Shown here: piece after piece, positions 26,916-35,361 of the stretch
Position numbering within the stretch: the stretch's first letter is position 1
Layout: every line of letters starts with the position of its first letter
Assembly (NCBI GenBank): GCA_026003255.1
Contig: BPGX01000005.1
Coordinates: forward strand, 1-64,000
Direction: 5' to 3'
From: Bacteroidia bacterium
Lineage (GTDB): Bacteria > Bacteroidota > Bacteroidia > B-17B0 > Aurantibacillaceae
Length of the DNA stretch: 64,000 nucleotides
The notes under the pieces: model-generated
What the model was told of the DNA's origin: nothing
The model's input: only the letters and a program-made list of their open reading frames with translations
Database searches by the model: none
Translations under genes and position numbers: made by a program

Positions 26916-28250
26916 TTAATTATTAAGTTTCCAATACGCTGAAAAATTACAATGATATAATTCGTTATCAATCTTTATATAAGTCATCGCACTTTTTTGT
27001 GCAATCCATTTTTTAATTAATTTCTTTTGTTTATCCAATTGCGCTAATTGTGCCAATTTCTGATAATCGTCCTTCATATTTGCTCTATGTGGCAGCGTTA
27101 CATTATTCAATTTAATAATTCTGAACGCAGGCTTATTGTCCGGTGTCATATATTGTATGGGCCTTGTAATTTCTCCACTTTTCATCTTTTCAAATACCAC
27201 TACCAGATTTTGATCCAAATGTGAAATGTCTTCAATGCCCCATTTGACAGAAGATGTATTAGGATTGACCATCACTCCATTGTTTTGCTTCGTGTCTTTA
27301 TCATCACTATACAATTGCACTGCCTTTTCAAAACTCAAACTTCCGTTTTCAATAGCATTGTAAATACTATCTGCTTTTTGTTTCGCTTTGTACACATCAA
27401 TGTTTTGTATTTTAGGTATAATCAAAATATGTCTTAAGTCCACTAATTCTCCTTTTCTCGCAATCAATTGAATAAAATGAAAACCATACGGCGACTCAAA
27501 AACTTCTGAAACCTCACCGGGCTTTAATTTAAACGCCACCGACTCAAACTCCGGCACCATCATTCCTCTCGCAACATTGTCATATCTGCCGCCATTCTTC
27601 GCAGAACCAGGGTCTTCGCTATATAACGCTGCTAACACACTCATACTTTCACCATTCAATACACGTTTGCGATACGATTCAATTTGTTCTCTTGCTAACA
27701 TTTTTGCTTCCAACGAAACTTTGGGTTGAATTACAATCTGCGACCATTCATACTCCATTGGAATTAATGGCAAACTATCTTGTGGAATACTATTGTAAAA
27801 CAATTGCACTTCGGATGGTGAAATTTTAATATCACCAACAATTTTCTGCTGCATCTTTTGAATAATCAATTGGTCTTTTACTTCCGGTCTTACTTCATCT
27901 TTGAACACATTCACTTTTTTACCATAAAATTCTTCAAACTTTTCCTGACTCCCAAACATATTGATATAATAAGCCAATCGGCGGCCAATCTCTGCATCCA
28001 CTTCATTATCTGTTACCGTAACACTATCCTTTTCAGCCTGCATTAACAATAATTTCTGAAACATCAATTCTTCCAACACACTGCATTTTGAAATACTTGA
28101 ATCTTCTGCTAACTTCTCTCTATAACCAATTTCCACCTGTGAAAGCAAAATTGGATGCTTCCCCACCATTGCAACAACCTTATCTACTAATACCTGCGCA
28201 TTTATACATAAACCCGAAACAAAAAACAAAACAAACCAAGCTTTTCTCAT
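26916..28250 (-). CDS. Peptidylprolyl isomerase, SurA-like
   Basis: This is a periplasmic parvulin-type chaperone/isomerase for outer-membrane proteins (444 aa). It has a signal peptide (MRKAWFVLFFVSGLCINAQ), a SurA N-terminal domain starting VDKVVAMVGKHPILLSQVE, and two PPIC domains. The first covers about 175-275 (YSEDPGSAKNGGRYDNVARGMMVPEFE, VFESPYGFHFIQL), the second starts with RHILIIPK. The last residues wander into a non-family tail. It is 10 bp upstream of moxR, probably one operon. It likely supports assembly of the many beta-barrel proteins here. Confidence 0.93.
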   Translation of the reverse strand: MRKAWFVLFFVSGLCINAQVLVDKVVAMVGKHPILLSQVEIGYREKLAEDSSISKCSVLEELMFQKLLLMQAEKDSVTVTDNEVDAEIGRRLAYYINMFGSQEKFEEFYGKKVNVFKDEVRPEVKDQLIIQKMQQKIVGDIKISPSEVQLFYNSIPQDSLPLIPMEYEWSQIVIQPKVSLEAKMLAREQIESYRKRVLNGESMSVLAALYSEDPGSAKNGGRYDNVARGMMVPEFESVAFKLKPGEVSEVFESPYGFHFIQLIARKGELVDLRHILIIPKIQNIDVYKAKQKADSIYNAIENGSLSFEKAVQLYSDDKDTKQNNGVMVNPNTSSVKWGIEDISHLDQNLVVVFEKMKSGEITRPIQYMTPDNKPAFRIIKLNNVTLPHRANMKDDYQKLAQLAQLDKQKKLIKKWIAQKSAMTYIKIDNELYHCNFSAYWKLNN

Positions 28251-28338
28251 CTTAAAAAATCTATTGGGCGAAAGTAATAAAAATAAATGTGTTTTTCACA
28301 GATAACCCATTCTTACAATTTATATTTAGATAAGTTTA

Positions 28339-28425
28339 ATAGAACACAGATGACGCAGATTTAAACAGATTTTCTAAGATTTTATTAGCCACTAATAATA
28401 CTAATCATTCGTGCATTCGTGGCTA
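28339..28425 (+). repeat. Dispersed CACAGATT-type element with ATTCGTGCATTCGTGGC module, copy 3
   Basis: It begins AATAGAACACAGATGACGCA, continues with ACAGATT units, and ends with TCATTCGTGCATTCGTGGCT. It lies between the surA-like start and the T9SS cargo stop, a 185-bp gap. Confidence 0.8.
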
Positions 28426-28435
28426 TATTAAGAAA

Positions 28436-30073
28436 CTAATTACGAATTAATTTTACAACTTGTGTTGAATACCGACTTTGAACCGTTACAAAATAAATTC
28501 CTTTTTCAAGAACTGATGTATTCAAATTAAATTCATTATTTCCAATTGTCAATTGAACATTTTGACTATCTATTATTTTACCACTCACATCTACAATACG
28601 AATTTCTGCATCGATTATGTTATTTGAATAAACAGACAAAGTCGTGTTCTCATTCGTGGGATTGGGCAGTAATTGAACACTTTCTGGCTTGAAGGACTTA
28701 TTATCTACTACCACAATCCCCAAGCGTTTGGTAGTACCATCATAATCGGTTTGAGAAAGTTGGTAATAGGTGCGTTCAAAGGGCTTGTCATCTATTACTT
28801 CATAATATCTTTGAACATAAGAAGTACCAGCACCATTGACTTTTTGTAATACTTCAAAGTGTATTCCATCTTCTGATTTTTCTAAAGTAAAGTAAGCATT
28901 ATCCTTTTCTGTTGCCGTAACCCATCCAATACGATTAAATCCATTTTCATTCTGAGCAGTATAGCGAATGAGTTCAATTGGCAGCAAACATCCACCTCCC
29001 ACATTATTTAAGGTATAAGAATAAGTACACTGGTCACCTGCATAACCGTCTACAACAAGATAAGCACACTGGCCAGTAGCTAAAGAGAAATTAGAAGATG
29101 TCCACACTGCAGAACTTGGAAGCATTGGATTAGGTGCCACCTGATTTAATGTCATTGAAGACGCACTTCCAATTAGTATGGCCATTTGAGCTCCTTGCGC
29201 ACCGCTAATCGGTTGAGTACAAGTACCAACATCAAAATTAATATTATACGTACCATTCGCAGCAGCACAAAATGTAAAGTAAGAGGGATTATTTACTACA
29301 AAAGGTACATCATTCCCGTTACTACCATTACAACTCCCTCCAAAAGTAGATGGACAACTGGTACTACTATTACCATCAATATTACCCATAGTTGATGTTG
29401 ACCAATCATTAGGAGCATAGCCACCTTGTGTAGAACCATTAAATTGGGTACCACAAGAATTTATCACAGACGCCCCAGAAGGAGTAGAGTTAGATGCAGG
29501 AGTATTTACACCAATACAAAAATCTACCCATCTAGAATTTCCTCCACCACAATTATTATTTATTATTTGCACAAGATAAGTATTATTTCCCGCTGTCGTA
29601 TTTAGTCCATTAAGTGTAATATAATTTCCCGGATCTAAATTTAATAAGTTATAATACATTCCCCCTGCTGAACTTACATATTGTGGAGGTGTAGCATTTG
29701 CTAAAACCGTACTTCCATTAGAACTACAAGGTATGGACGGTGATAATTGTGTGTTACAGCCATTTGTCAAAGATGTATAAGGTCCTGAGACAATATAAGC
29801 TGGGTAACAATTTGTAACATTGGTTTGAAGAAAATTTAATACCATCGTTGAACTAGTTGCATTAAAATAATACCACATAGTACTTTCACTAGAACCCGCA
29901 AAATTGATATAACATTCATTGGTCTCTAAAGTTGCATTAGTCGAATTTTGTCCACACAACTGAGACCCACTCGTTAGTTGTGTAGCGTTAGCACAATTAT
30001 CATTGGCAGGTTGAGCCAATAAATGATTCTTTACTAAAATAACCAATATAAAAGTAATATATAGGTTTTTCAT
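28436..30073 (-). CDS. T9SS type A sorting domain-containing protein
   Basis: This is a secreted surface protein of 545 aa exported by the Sec and then type IX pathway. It has a signal peptide (MKNLYITFILVILVKNHLLAQ). The N-terminal two thirds consist of two Cys/Asn/Thr-rich modules starting PANDNCANATQL, a PPC-like beta-sandwich pattern. A fibronectin-like segment PIELIRYTAQNENGFNRIGWVTATEKDNAYFTLEKSEDG follows. The C-terminal ~75 residues form a type A sorting domain (LLPNPTNENTTLSV..ISGKI-like core.., LEKGIYFVTVQS..VVKLIRN). No enzymatic domain is seen; adhesion or matrix role is a guess. A small exported protein is encoded just upstream. Confidence 0.9.
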   Translation of the reverse strand: MKNLYITFILVILVKNHLLAQPANDNCANATQLTSGSQLCGQNSTNATLETNECYINFAGSSESTMWYYFNATSSTMVLNFLQTNVTNCYPAYIVSGPYTSLTNGCNTQLSPSIPCSSNGSTVLANATPPQYVSSAGGMYYNLLNLDPGNYITLNGLNTTAGNNTYLVQIINNNCGGGNSRWVDFCIGVNTPASNSTPSGASVINSCGTQFNGSTQGGYAPNDWSTSTMGNIDGNSSTSCPSTFGGSCNGSNGNDVPFVVNNPSYFTFCAAANGTYNINFDVGTCTQPISGAQGAQMAILIGSASSMTLNQVAPNPMLPSSAVWTSSNFSLATGQCAYLVVDGYAGDQCTYSYTLNNVGGGCLLPIELIRYTAQNENGFNRIGWVTATEKDNAYFTLEKSEDGIHFEVLQKVNGAGTSYVQRYYEVIDDKPFERTYYQLSQTDYDGTTKRLGIVVVDNKSFKPESVQLLPNPTNENTTLSVYSNNIIDAEIRIVDVSGKIIDSQNVQLTIGNNEFNLNTSVLEKGIYFVTVQSRYSTQVVKLIRN

Positions 30074-30078
30074 AATTT

Positions 30079-30399
30079 TTATTTTTTAGGATAAATTTCA
30101 ATTAAAATTCTTGGTGTCCATTGCCACCACACCGTTTCATCTTCCTTTCTTTTTTGATTAATTTGATAAAGTACTTCACAAGGCAATGGATAGGAAGAAA
30201 AATCTGCATTGATTCTTTCAACATCATCAACATTCGTAATATGTACTCTGTAAGCATCAGAAGGAGGTAATAAAGTTGTATCACAATCATTATGTTGTCC
30301 TACATACTTTTCTTGAGCACGTAAATCATTAAGTAAAAATATAGCAAAAACTGATATAAAACATATTTTTAAAAAAATTGTAGTTTGAATTCTTATCAT
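30079..30399 (-). CDS. Hypothetical small exported protein
   Basis: This is a 106-aa protein of unknown family. A signal peptide is likely (MIRIQTTIFLKICFISVFAIFLLNDLRAQ). The ~77-residue mature part contains two Cys (NDCDTT and PLPCEV) and a WWQWTPR motif near the end. It sits 5 bp upstream of a T9SS cargo gene, so it may be co-expressed with it. An overlapping shifted ORF is a shadow. Confidence 0.6.
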   Translation of the reverse strand: MIRIQTTIFLKICFISVFAIFLLNDLRAQEKYVGQHNDCDTTLLPPSDAYRVHITNVDDVERINADFSSYPLPCEVLYQINQKRKEDETVWWQWTPRILIEIYPKK

Positions 30400-30418
30400 A
30401 ATATCTAAAAGTTTGCTA

Positions 30419-30426
30419 CAAATTTA
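30419..30426 (-). promoter_or_regulatory. -7 promoter element upstream of small exported protein gene
   Basis: The minus strand reads TAAATTTG, matching TAnnTTTG, 20 bp upstream of the start at 30399. No clear -33 element was found. Confidence 0.45.
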
Positions 30427-30459
30427 CAAAACTTTTTTTACTTATTGAAAATTATTCTC

Positions 30460-31527
30460 TTATTGCATAATGGCCAGACCATTTTCTTTAGTTGCGACCC
30501 ATAATTTTCCATTAAACAAACATACATCGGTCAAATAATTAGAAGGTAAAGAACCAGCACCCGTGTATTTATACTGCGTAAACTGATTCCCATCCGATTT
30601 GAATAATCCATTACCATCCGTCGCTATCCACAACATATTTTTAGTTTTATCGTAAGATAATTTTCTGGTAAAATTGCCGGTCAATCCCGAATTTGTAGAA
30701 TTATAATACGTCCAGCTATTGTTGATTAAATTAAATGTATTTATACCATTATTGGTAGCAATAAACAATAACGAAGCATTAGCACCCTCAATAATATCAT
30801 ATATCCACGCACTTTGTAATCCTGAATTTCCCGGTGTATAAATTGTCCATTTATTACCATTGTATCGTGCCAATCCTCCTCCTGTTCCAAACCAGTACAA
30901 ACTATCCTGAATAAATATACGAGCAATAGAACTGGAAGGCAATGGGGAATTAGACGGCGTAAACACCTGCCAATTGACACCATCATAAGATGCAACCCCT
31001 CCACCCGTAAATGTTCCAACCCATACCTTTCCATATTTATCCATTCGAATAGAACGAATTTTATTATTGGGCAAAGAAGAGTTTGAGATATTGAACACCT
31101 GCCACTGTTGAAATGTAACGGAATATTTTACCAGCCCAGCATTAGTTCCTACCCACCATACTGAATCCGTGATGAAACAACAATTCACATAATCAGAAGG
31201 TAAGCCAGAATTATGAGTTGTATAATTAATAAAACCAGAACTCGTATATACACTCAAACCTTTGGCAGTACACACAAACAACTGATTATTAAAAGGAAAC
31301 AAAGCATTGATACTATCGGAGAGTAAATTGGAATTGGATGAATTCAGATATTGAAACGCAGGTGCAGGCAAGGATGATGCTGGAACATTTTCAATTTTAT
31401 CTTTTTTACAGGAATAGAAAAGCAACATTCCCAAAGAACTAATAACTAGACACCTCCTGAAAAAAGATAATTCGTTTGATTTTTCTGTTTTGTTTAAATG
31501 TTTATTTATTTCTATAACAAATTGCAA
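30460..31527 (-). CDS. Lipoprotein with two-component-regulator-type beta-propeller repeats
   Basis: This is a 355-aa predicted lipoprotein built of propeller repeats of the kind found in the periplasmic part of hybrid two-component systems and in PorZ. Repeats follow the pattern ..GLPSDYVNCCFITDSVWWVGTNAGLVKYS.., ..LPNNKIRSIRMDKYGKVWVGTFTGGGVASYDG.., ..LPSSSIARIFIQDSLYWFGTGGGLARY.., about seven in all. The lipobox is LLFYSC followed by KK (Cys40 in this reading). The start is uncertain: the long ORF uses TTG at 31527, and the only ATG before the Cys is too close to it. There is no kinase or sorting domain, so it is a stand-alone propeller. Confidence 0.75.
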   Translation of the reverse strand: MQFVIEINKHLNKTEKSNELSFFRRCLVISSLGMLLFYSCKKDKIENVPASSLPAPAFQYLNSSNSNLLSDSINALFPFNNQLFVCTAKGLSVYTSSGFINYTTHNSGLPSDYVNCCFITDSVWWVGTNAGLVKYSVTFQQWQVFNISNSSLPNNKIRSIRMDKYGKVWVGTFTGGGVASYDGVNWQVFTPSNSPLPSSSIARIFIQDSLYWFGTGGGLARYNGNKWTIYTPGNSGLQSAWIYDIIEGANASLLFIATNNGINTFNLINNSWTYYNSTNSGLTGNFTRKLSYDKTKNMLWIATDGNGLFKSDGNQFTQYKYTGAGSLPSNYLTDVCLFNGKLWVATKENGLAIMQ

Positions 31528-31610
31528 CTTATATTCTAAATTATTTTCTCAATTGTTATAATTCCTAATAAAACTTAATACAAGAATATTCTATAAAATA
31601 GTTTTTCTAT

Positions 31611-33080
31611 TTAGTGTATAATATTAACTTTACTTACTAGTTTTTTATTTGAATTAGGTTGAGAAAGGGTTACGAAGTATATTCCATTTGGAACATTATT
31701 GAGAATAGCCTCGTATTCATTCCTCGTTACACCTTTATAAGAAAATAATACTTGTCCCATCAGATTTAAAATTTGCAAATCAAAAATATCATTTGAAGAT
31801 ATCAATGAACAGGAAATAATTTTAGAATAAGTACTTGTGCCATCAAAATCAACTTGTTTTATTCTGTAATAATTTTCACCTAAGTATGGTGAGTTATCAA
31901 ACACAAGATAATCGTTAGGTGTATATGAAGTACCTTTACCCATTACTTTTTTATATTCAGTAAAATTTATTCCGTCTTCTGATTTTTCAACTACAAATTC
32001 TTTATTATTGTGTTCGGTGGCCGTTTGCCAATGTAATAATATACCACTTTCTTCAGGCGTACATTCAAATGTAGTTAACTCAACAGGTAAAGGATAAGCA
32101 CACGATAGTGAAGCAAAGCTTCCTCCACTTGAAAATGTAAGGTTAAATCCATTTCCCACTCCGTCCCAATCATTGATCATTAAATAATATATTTGACCGG
32201 CAGTTACATTTAACCTACTAACCCAACTGTTACCTGTTACGTCCTCAGAAACATCGGCAGCAGTGGGACTAAGACCCGTGTTTCCGTTTCCAGCGGCGTA
32301 ACTGCATCTTATAGGAGTGCCCAAACTATTACATGATACATTCGGCCCATATAGAGCAAAATCATAATCATTAGATGAAGTAGGCGAAATAGTAAATGAT
32401 AGAACACCGGATGTCTGTACTGAAAAAGTATACCATGCAGAGTAATTTTCTCCTCCAGCAGTACATCCAGTACAAGCCTCAGAGGTTAACCCCGGAGAAG
32501 ATGCTATTCCGGACGCACCAGTATTCCCACACAATCCAATGGCATTCGTACAATCTGTATTAGCAGGTGTTGAATTAGCAGAACAAGGAACGCAACTGAT
32601 GTTAGCCACCCATCCTGCCCTATTGATTGAAGCATCAGAATAAAATCTAAACGATAGACAACCTGAAGAGTTTGTAGCTGTTGTAATAGGAGGTATAATA
32701 CTACCATTTGAACACAATAACCAAGCAACTGGTCCGTTTTGAGTAGCAGATTGTATGCAACTTAAATAATCATAACATAAAGTACAGGGAGGATTTGCAC
32801 ATTCAACATTAAATGAAGAAAATGACACCTGAATGCACTGACCCGGTGCGTTTGGACAAAATACTCTATAAATTCCACCACCAGCCCCGTCACCAATATT
32901 ATTTGAATAATTACCGCTAACTCCACCATTATCATAGTATGTACCTGAACAAGTGTTGACCATACAATTTCCAACATAAGTACCTGCAATGCCCGATGTT
33001 GGGTGGAAATAAGTTTGGCTGTGTAAAATAAATACTTTCCAAGAAGTTAAATACATGAATATTATAAAAAACTTTTTCAT
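31611..33080 (-). CDS. T9SS-type secreted protein with shortened C-terminal sorting domain
   Basis: This is a 489-aa surface protein. It has a signal peptide (MKKFFIIFMYLTSWKVFILHSQ). The first ~170 residues are a Cys/Gly-rich CUB-like module (GIAGTYVGNCMVNTCSGTYYDNGGVSGNYS), followed by a PPC-like domain (NYSAWYTFSVQTSGVLSFTI..YYLMINDWDG). Then comes the PVELTTFECTPEESGILLHWQTATEHNNKEFVVEKSEDG module shared with the cargo protein at 28436-30073. The C-terminal domain has FDLQILNLMGQVLF and NGIYFVTLSQPNSNKKLVSKVNI of type A sorting domains but lacks the usual preceding xYPNP strand. It may still be a T9SS substrate. Confidence 0.8.
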   Translation of the reverse strand: MKKFFIIFMYLTSWKVFILHSQTYFHPTSGIAGTYVGNCMVNTCSGTYYDNGGVSGNYSNNIGDGAGGGIYRVFCPNAPGQCIQVSFSSFNVECANPPCTLCYDYLSCIQSATQNGPVAWLLCSNGSIIPPITTATNSSGCLSFRFYSDASINRAGWVANISCVPCSANSTPANTDCTNAIGLCGNTGASGIASSPGLTSEACTGCTAGGENYSAWYTFSVQTSGVLSFTISPTSSNDYDFALYGPNVSCNSLGTPIRCSYAAGNGNTGLSPTAADVSEDVTGNSWVSRLNVTAGQIYYLMINDWDGVGNGFNLTFSSGGSFASLSCAYPLPVELTTFECTPEESGILLHWQTATEHNNKEFVVEKSEDGINFTEYKKVMGKGTSYTPNDYLVFDNSPYLGENYYRIKQVDFDGTSTYSKIISCSLISSNDIFDLQILNLMGQVLFSYKGVTRNEYEAILNNVPNGIYFVTLSQPNSNKKLVSKVNIIH

Positions 33081-33099
33081 AATTTTATTTTTTTACGAA

Positions 33100-33107
33100 C
33101 AAATATA
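33100..33107 (-). promoter_or_regulatory. -7 promoter element for the secreted protein gene at 31611-33080
   Basis: The minus strand reads TATATTTG (TAnnTTTG) 20 bp upstream of the ATG at 33080; a possible TTG -33 element is at 33124-33126 on the minus strand. Confidence 0.55.
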
Positions 33108-33200
33108 TATACAAAATCCTTTACAAACATATTTTTTTTGTTAAAATTTAAAGGGATTTATTGAATGAAGGATTTGATTGAGTGAATGGGTGCTTTTATT

Positions 33201-33332
33201 GAGCGAAATGCACTAATACATTCGTACGTTCGTGGCTTAATTTTTTTAATAATAATAGCACACAGATTCACACTGATTTAGACAGATTTGCACAGATTTA
33301 TTTTTGTTTTTTTTTGCCACTAATAGCACGAA
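33201..33332 (+). repeat. Dispersed CACAGATT / ATTCGTGG elements, copy 4
   Basis: The 252-bp gap between PorV and the secreted-protein gene holds ACATTCGTACGTTCGTGGCT (33211-33230), then AGCACACAGATTCACACTGA and further CAGATT units to 33300, and a reversed GCCACTAATAGCACGAATTA near the PorV stop. The TTCGTGGC and GCCAC..CGAAT modules face each other around the CAGATT core. Confidence 0.75.
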
Positions 33333-34577
33333 TTATTCTTTATTCTGATCTTCTTCGTTTTGTTTTTTGAACGCATCAAAGTCAAAAGACAGGGTAAAAC
33401 GCCAGGTATTTTGCAAAGGATGGTTTCTATTGGCTACAGTAGGAATCAAGTACGATGCATCAATACCAAACACCGAATATCTGATACCAAAACCAAATGT
33501 CAAAAACTGTCTTCCACCCTTTGTTTTATGCTCATAAAAATAGCCCATTCTGAACGCAAACATGTTGGAATACCAGTACTCAAAACCTGTGTTGATATTA
33601 ATTTCTCGTAATTCTTCTCTAAAACCGCCGGGAGCATCGTTAAAAGATTGCAAAACACCTTGAATCACTGGCACATCCGGGTCTTTCCCTGCTACAATAA
33701 TTTTTTTGCCAGTAGCAGCATCGGTTGAATCGCCCTGTCCGTCTGCTTTTTTCAGATAAACGGGCGGTGTAGGAACTAATAATTTATTGAAATCTAAATA
33801 AAGACCAATGGTATTGTATTCATCCATAATGGTTTTCAATCCCCCGCCTAATCTCAAATTCGTAGGAATAAAATTTTTGGTTCCAGTGCCATAAGAAATT
33901 TTTCCGCCTAAATTTGAAATGGATAACCCGCCCGTTGCAATAGCTTTTTTATCGCCCAAATCAAACTTTTTGCTTTTGTAATAAAGCGATACATCCACTG
34001 CTACTGTTTGTCCTGCTTTGGTGGGTTGTCCGCCAACTGCATAGCCGCCCGTGAGGTTAGAATTCACATAACGAAAAGCCATACCCATTGAAAAATAAGG
34101 AGATAGTTTTTGAGCGTATGCCAAATCTATAGCAAATTCATTGGGTTTAAACTGCCCAATCGTATTTCCCATAATGTCTGTAAAAGTGATGTTTCCTAAT
34201 GAAAAGTATCTTAAAGAACTTCCAATAGCGCTCATCTTGTTGACTTTTTTGTAAAATGAAACATACATTAAACTAATATCCGGCACGAGGTTTCTTAACC
34301 ATGGTGAATAAGAAAATCCAAAGCCCATATCTTTTTCATGCATTGCTAATTTAGCGCCATTCCAATGAATAGAGCTTATATCGGGATCGGTTGCTGCACC
34401 AACTTCACCCATTCCTCCTTGTTTAGAATCGGGACCAATAATCAAAAAAGGAACAGCTGTGGTTATGGGATTTAATGCTCCTAACAATTGTTGTGTCGTT
34501 AAGGTAGGACCAGATGCTGAGTTTTGTGATTTAAAAACAAAAGGGATACACATTAAAATAATTATCCATCTATTCAT
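33333..34577 (-). CDS. porV: Type IX secretion system outer membrane shuttle protein PorV
   Basis: PorV (LptO) is a 14-strand outer-membrane barrel of the FadL type. It collects T9SS cargo at the SprA translocon and delivers it to the PorU/PorZ attachment complex. This 414-aa product has a signal peptide (MNRWIIILMCIPFVFKSQ). It carries the PorV signature near the N-terminus, PFLIIGPDSKQGGMGEVGAATDPDISSIHWNGAKLA, and ends in a strand with aromatic residues (NTWRFTLSFDFDAF). I chose ATG 34577; the ORF extends 12 codons further without a signal-peptide start. It lies near two sorting-domain proteins. A 53-bp repeat array lies upstream. Confidence 0.9.
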   Translation of the reverse strand: MNRWIIILMCIPFVFKSQNSASGPTLTTQQLLGALNPITTAVPFLIIGPDSKQGGMGEVGAATDPDISSIHWNGAKLAMHEKDMGFGFSYSPWLRNLVPDISLMYVSFYKKVNKMSAIGSSLRYFSLGNITFTDIMGNTIGQFKPNEFAIDLAYAQKLSPYFSMGMAFRYVNSNLTGGYAVGGQPTKAGQTVAVDVSLYYKSKKFDLGDKKAIATGGLSISNLGGKISYGTGTKNFIPTNLRLGGGLKTIMDEYNTIGLYLDFNKLLVPTPPVYLKKADGQGDSTDAATGKKIIVAGKDPDVPVIQGVLQSFNDAPGGFREELREININTGFEYWYSNMFAFRMGYFYEHKTKGGRQFLTFGFGIRYSVFGIDASYLIPTVANRNHPLQNTWRFTLSFDFDAFKKQNEEDQNKE

Positions 34578-34749
34578 GAGTATATGCTGTTTATTTTTGC
34601 CGCAATAATACAAATTAGTAAATTGCTGGGTGAGTTATTTTATTTTTTGGAAGATAATAAACGATGGAATTGCTACATTATTGTATATTTTCAGATTAAA
34701 TTTTATTGATGTAAATTTATTCTAAATTTTGCATTAGAAATTATCATGC

Positions 34750-35272
34750 TATTAACCTTTAATCCCTTCGGGATTACAAACAATGTCTTTTATTCATTTC
34801 TCTATTAACCTTTAATCCCTTCGGGATTACAAACAATGTCTTTTATTCATTTCTCTATTAACCTTTAATCCCTTCGGGATTACAAACAATGTCTTTTATT
34901 CATTTCTCTATTAACCTTTAATCCCTTCGGGATTACAAACAATGTCTTTTATTCATTTCTCTATTAACCTTAAATCCCTTCGGGATTACAAATAATGTCT
35001 TTTATTCATTTCTCTATTAACCTTTAATCCCTTCGGGATTACAAACAATGTCTTTTATTCATTTCTCTATTAACCTTAAATCCCTTCGGGATTACAAACA
35101 ATGTCTTTTATTCATTTCTCTATTAACCTTTAATCCCTTCGGGATTACAAATAATGTCTTTTATTCATTTCTCTATTAACCTTTAATCCCTTCGGGATTA
35201 CAAATCATGTCTTTTATTCATTTCTCTATTAACCTTTAATCCCTATTAACCTTTAATCCCTTCGGGATTACA
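34750..35272. repeat. 53-bp tandem repeat array (9 full copies plus partials)
   Basis: Nine head-to-tail 53-bp units start at 34750, 34803, 34856, 34909, 34962, 35015, 35068, 35121 and 35174; a 17-bp partial unit is at 35227 and a 29-bp partial at 35244-35272. Each unit begins TATTAACCTTTAATCCC, contains the perfect hairpin AATCCC-TTC-GGGATT, and ends TCTTTTATTCATTTCTC. Variation is minimal: TTT to TTA in units 5 and 7 (AACCTTAAAT), and C to T or AC to TC near AAACAATG in units 5, 8 and 9. No protein frame runs through it (53 is not a multiple of 3). It separates the divergent porV and typA genes. Confidence 0.97.
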
Positions 35273-35335
35273 TAAGGTGAGTTCTGAATCACAGGTATTC
35301 AAAATCACGATAGCATTTTATACAAAATAAATTTC

Positions 35336-35343
35336 TATTTTTG
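35336..35343 (+). promoter_or_regulatory. -7 promoter element for typA
   Basis: TATTTTTG (TAnnTTTG) lies 18 bp before the ATG at 35362. It rules out the in-frame TTG at 35341 as start, because that codon overlaps the promoter. Confidence 0.6.
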
Positions 35344-35361
35344 CGGGCTATTTTAAAAATT

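Noticed and set aside
26906-26971. 22-codon N-terminal extension of the moxR gene
   Set aside because: It overlaps the surA-like gene end and adds a hydrophobic stretch not found in MoxR ATPases; ATG 26905 fits better.
34750-35272. Possible CRISPR array (regular repeats of about 36 bp with spacers)
   Set aside because: The would-be spacers are identical in every unit and only about 16 nt long, and there are no cas genes; it is a plain 53-bp tandem repeat.
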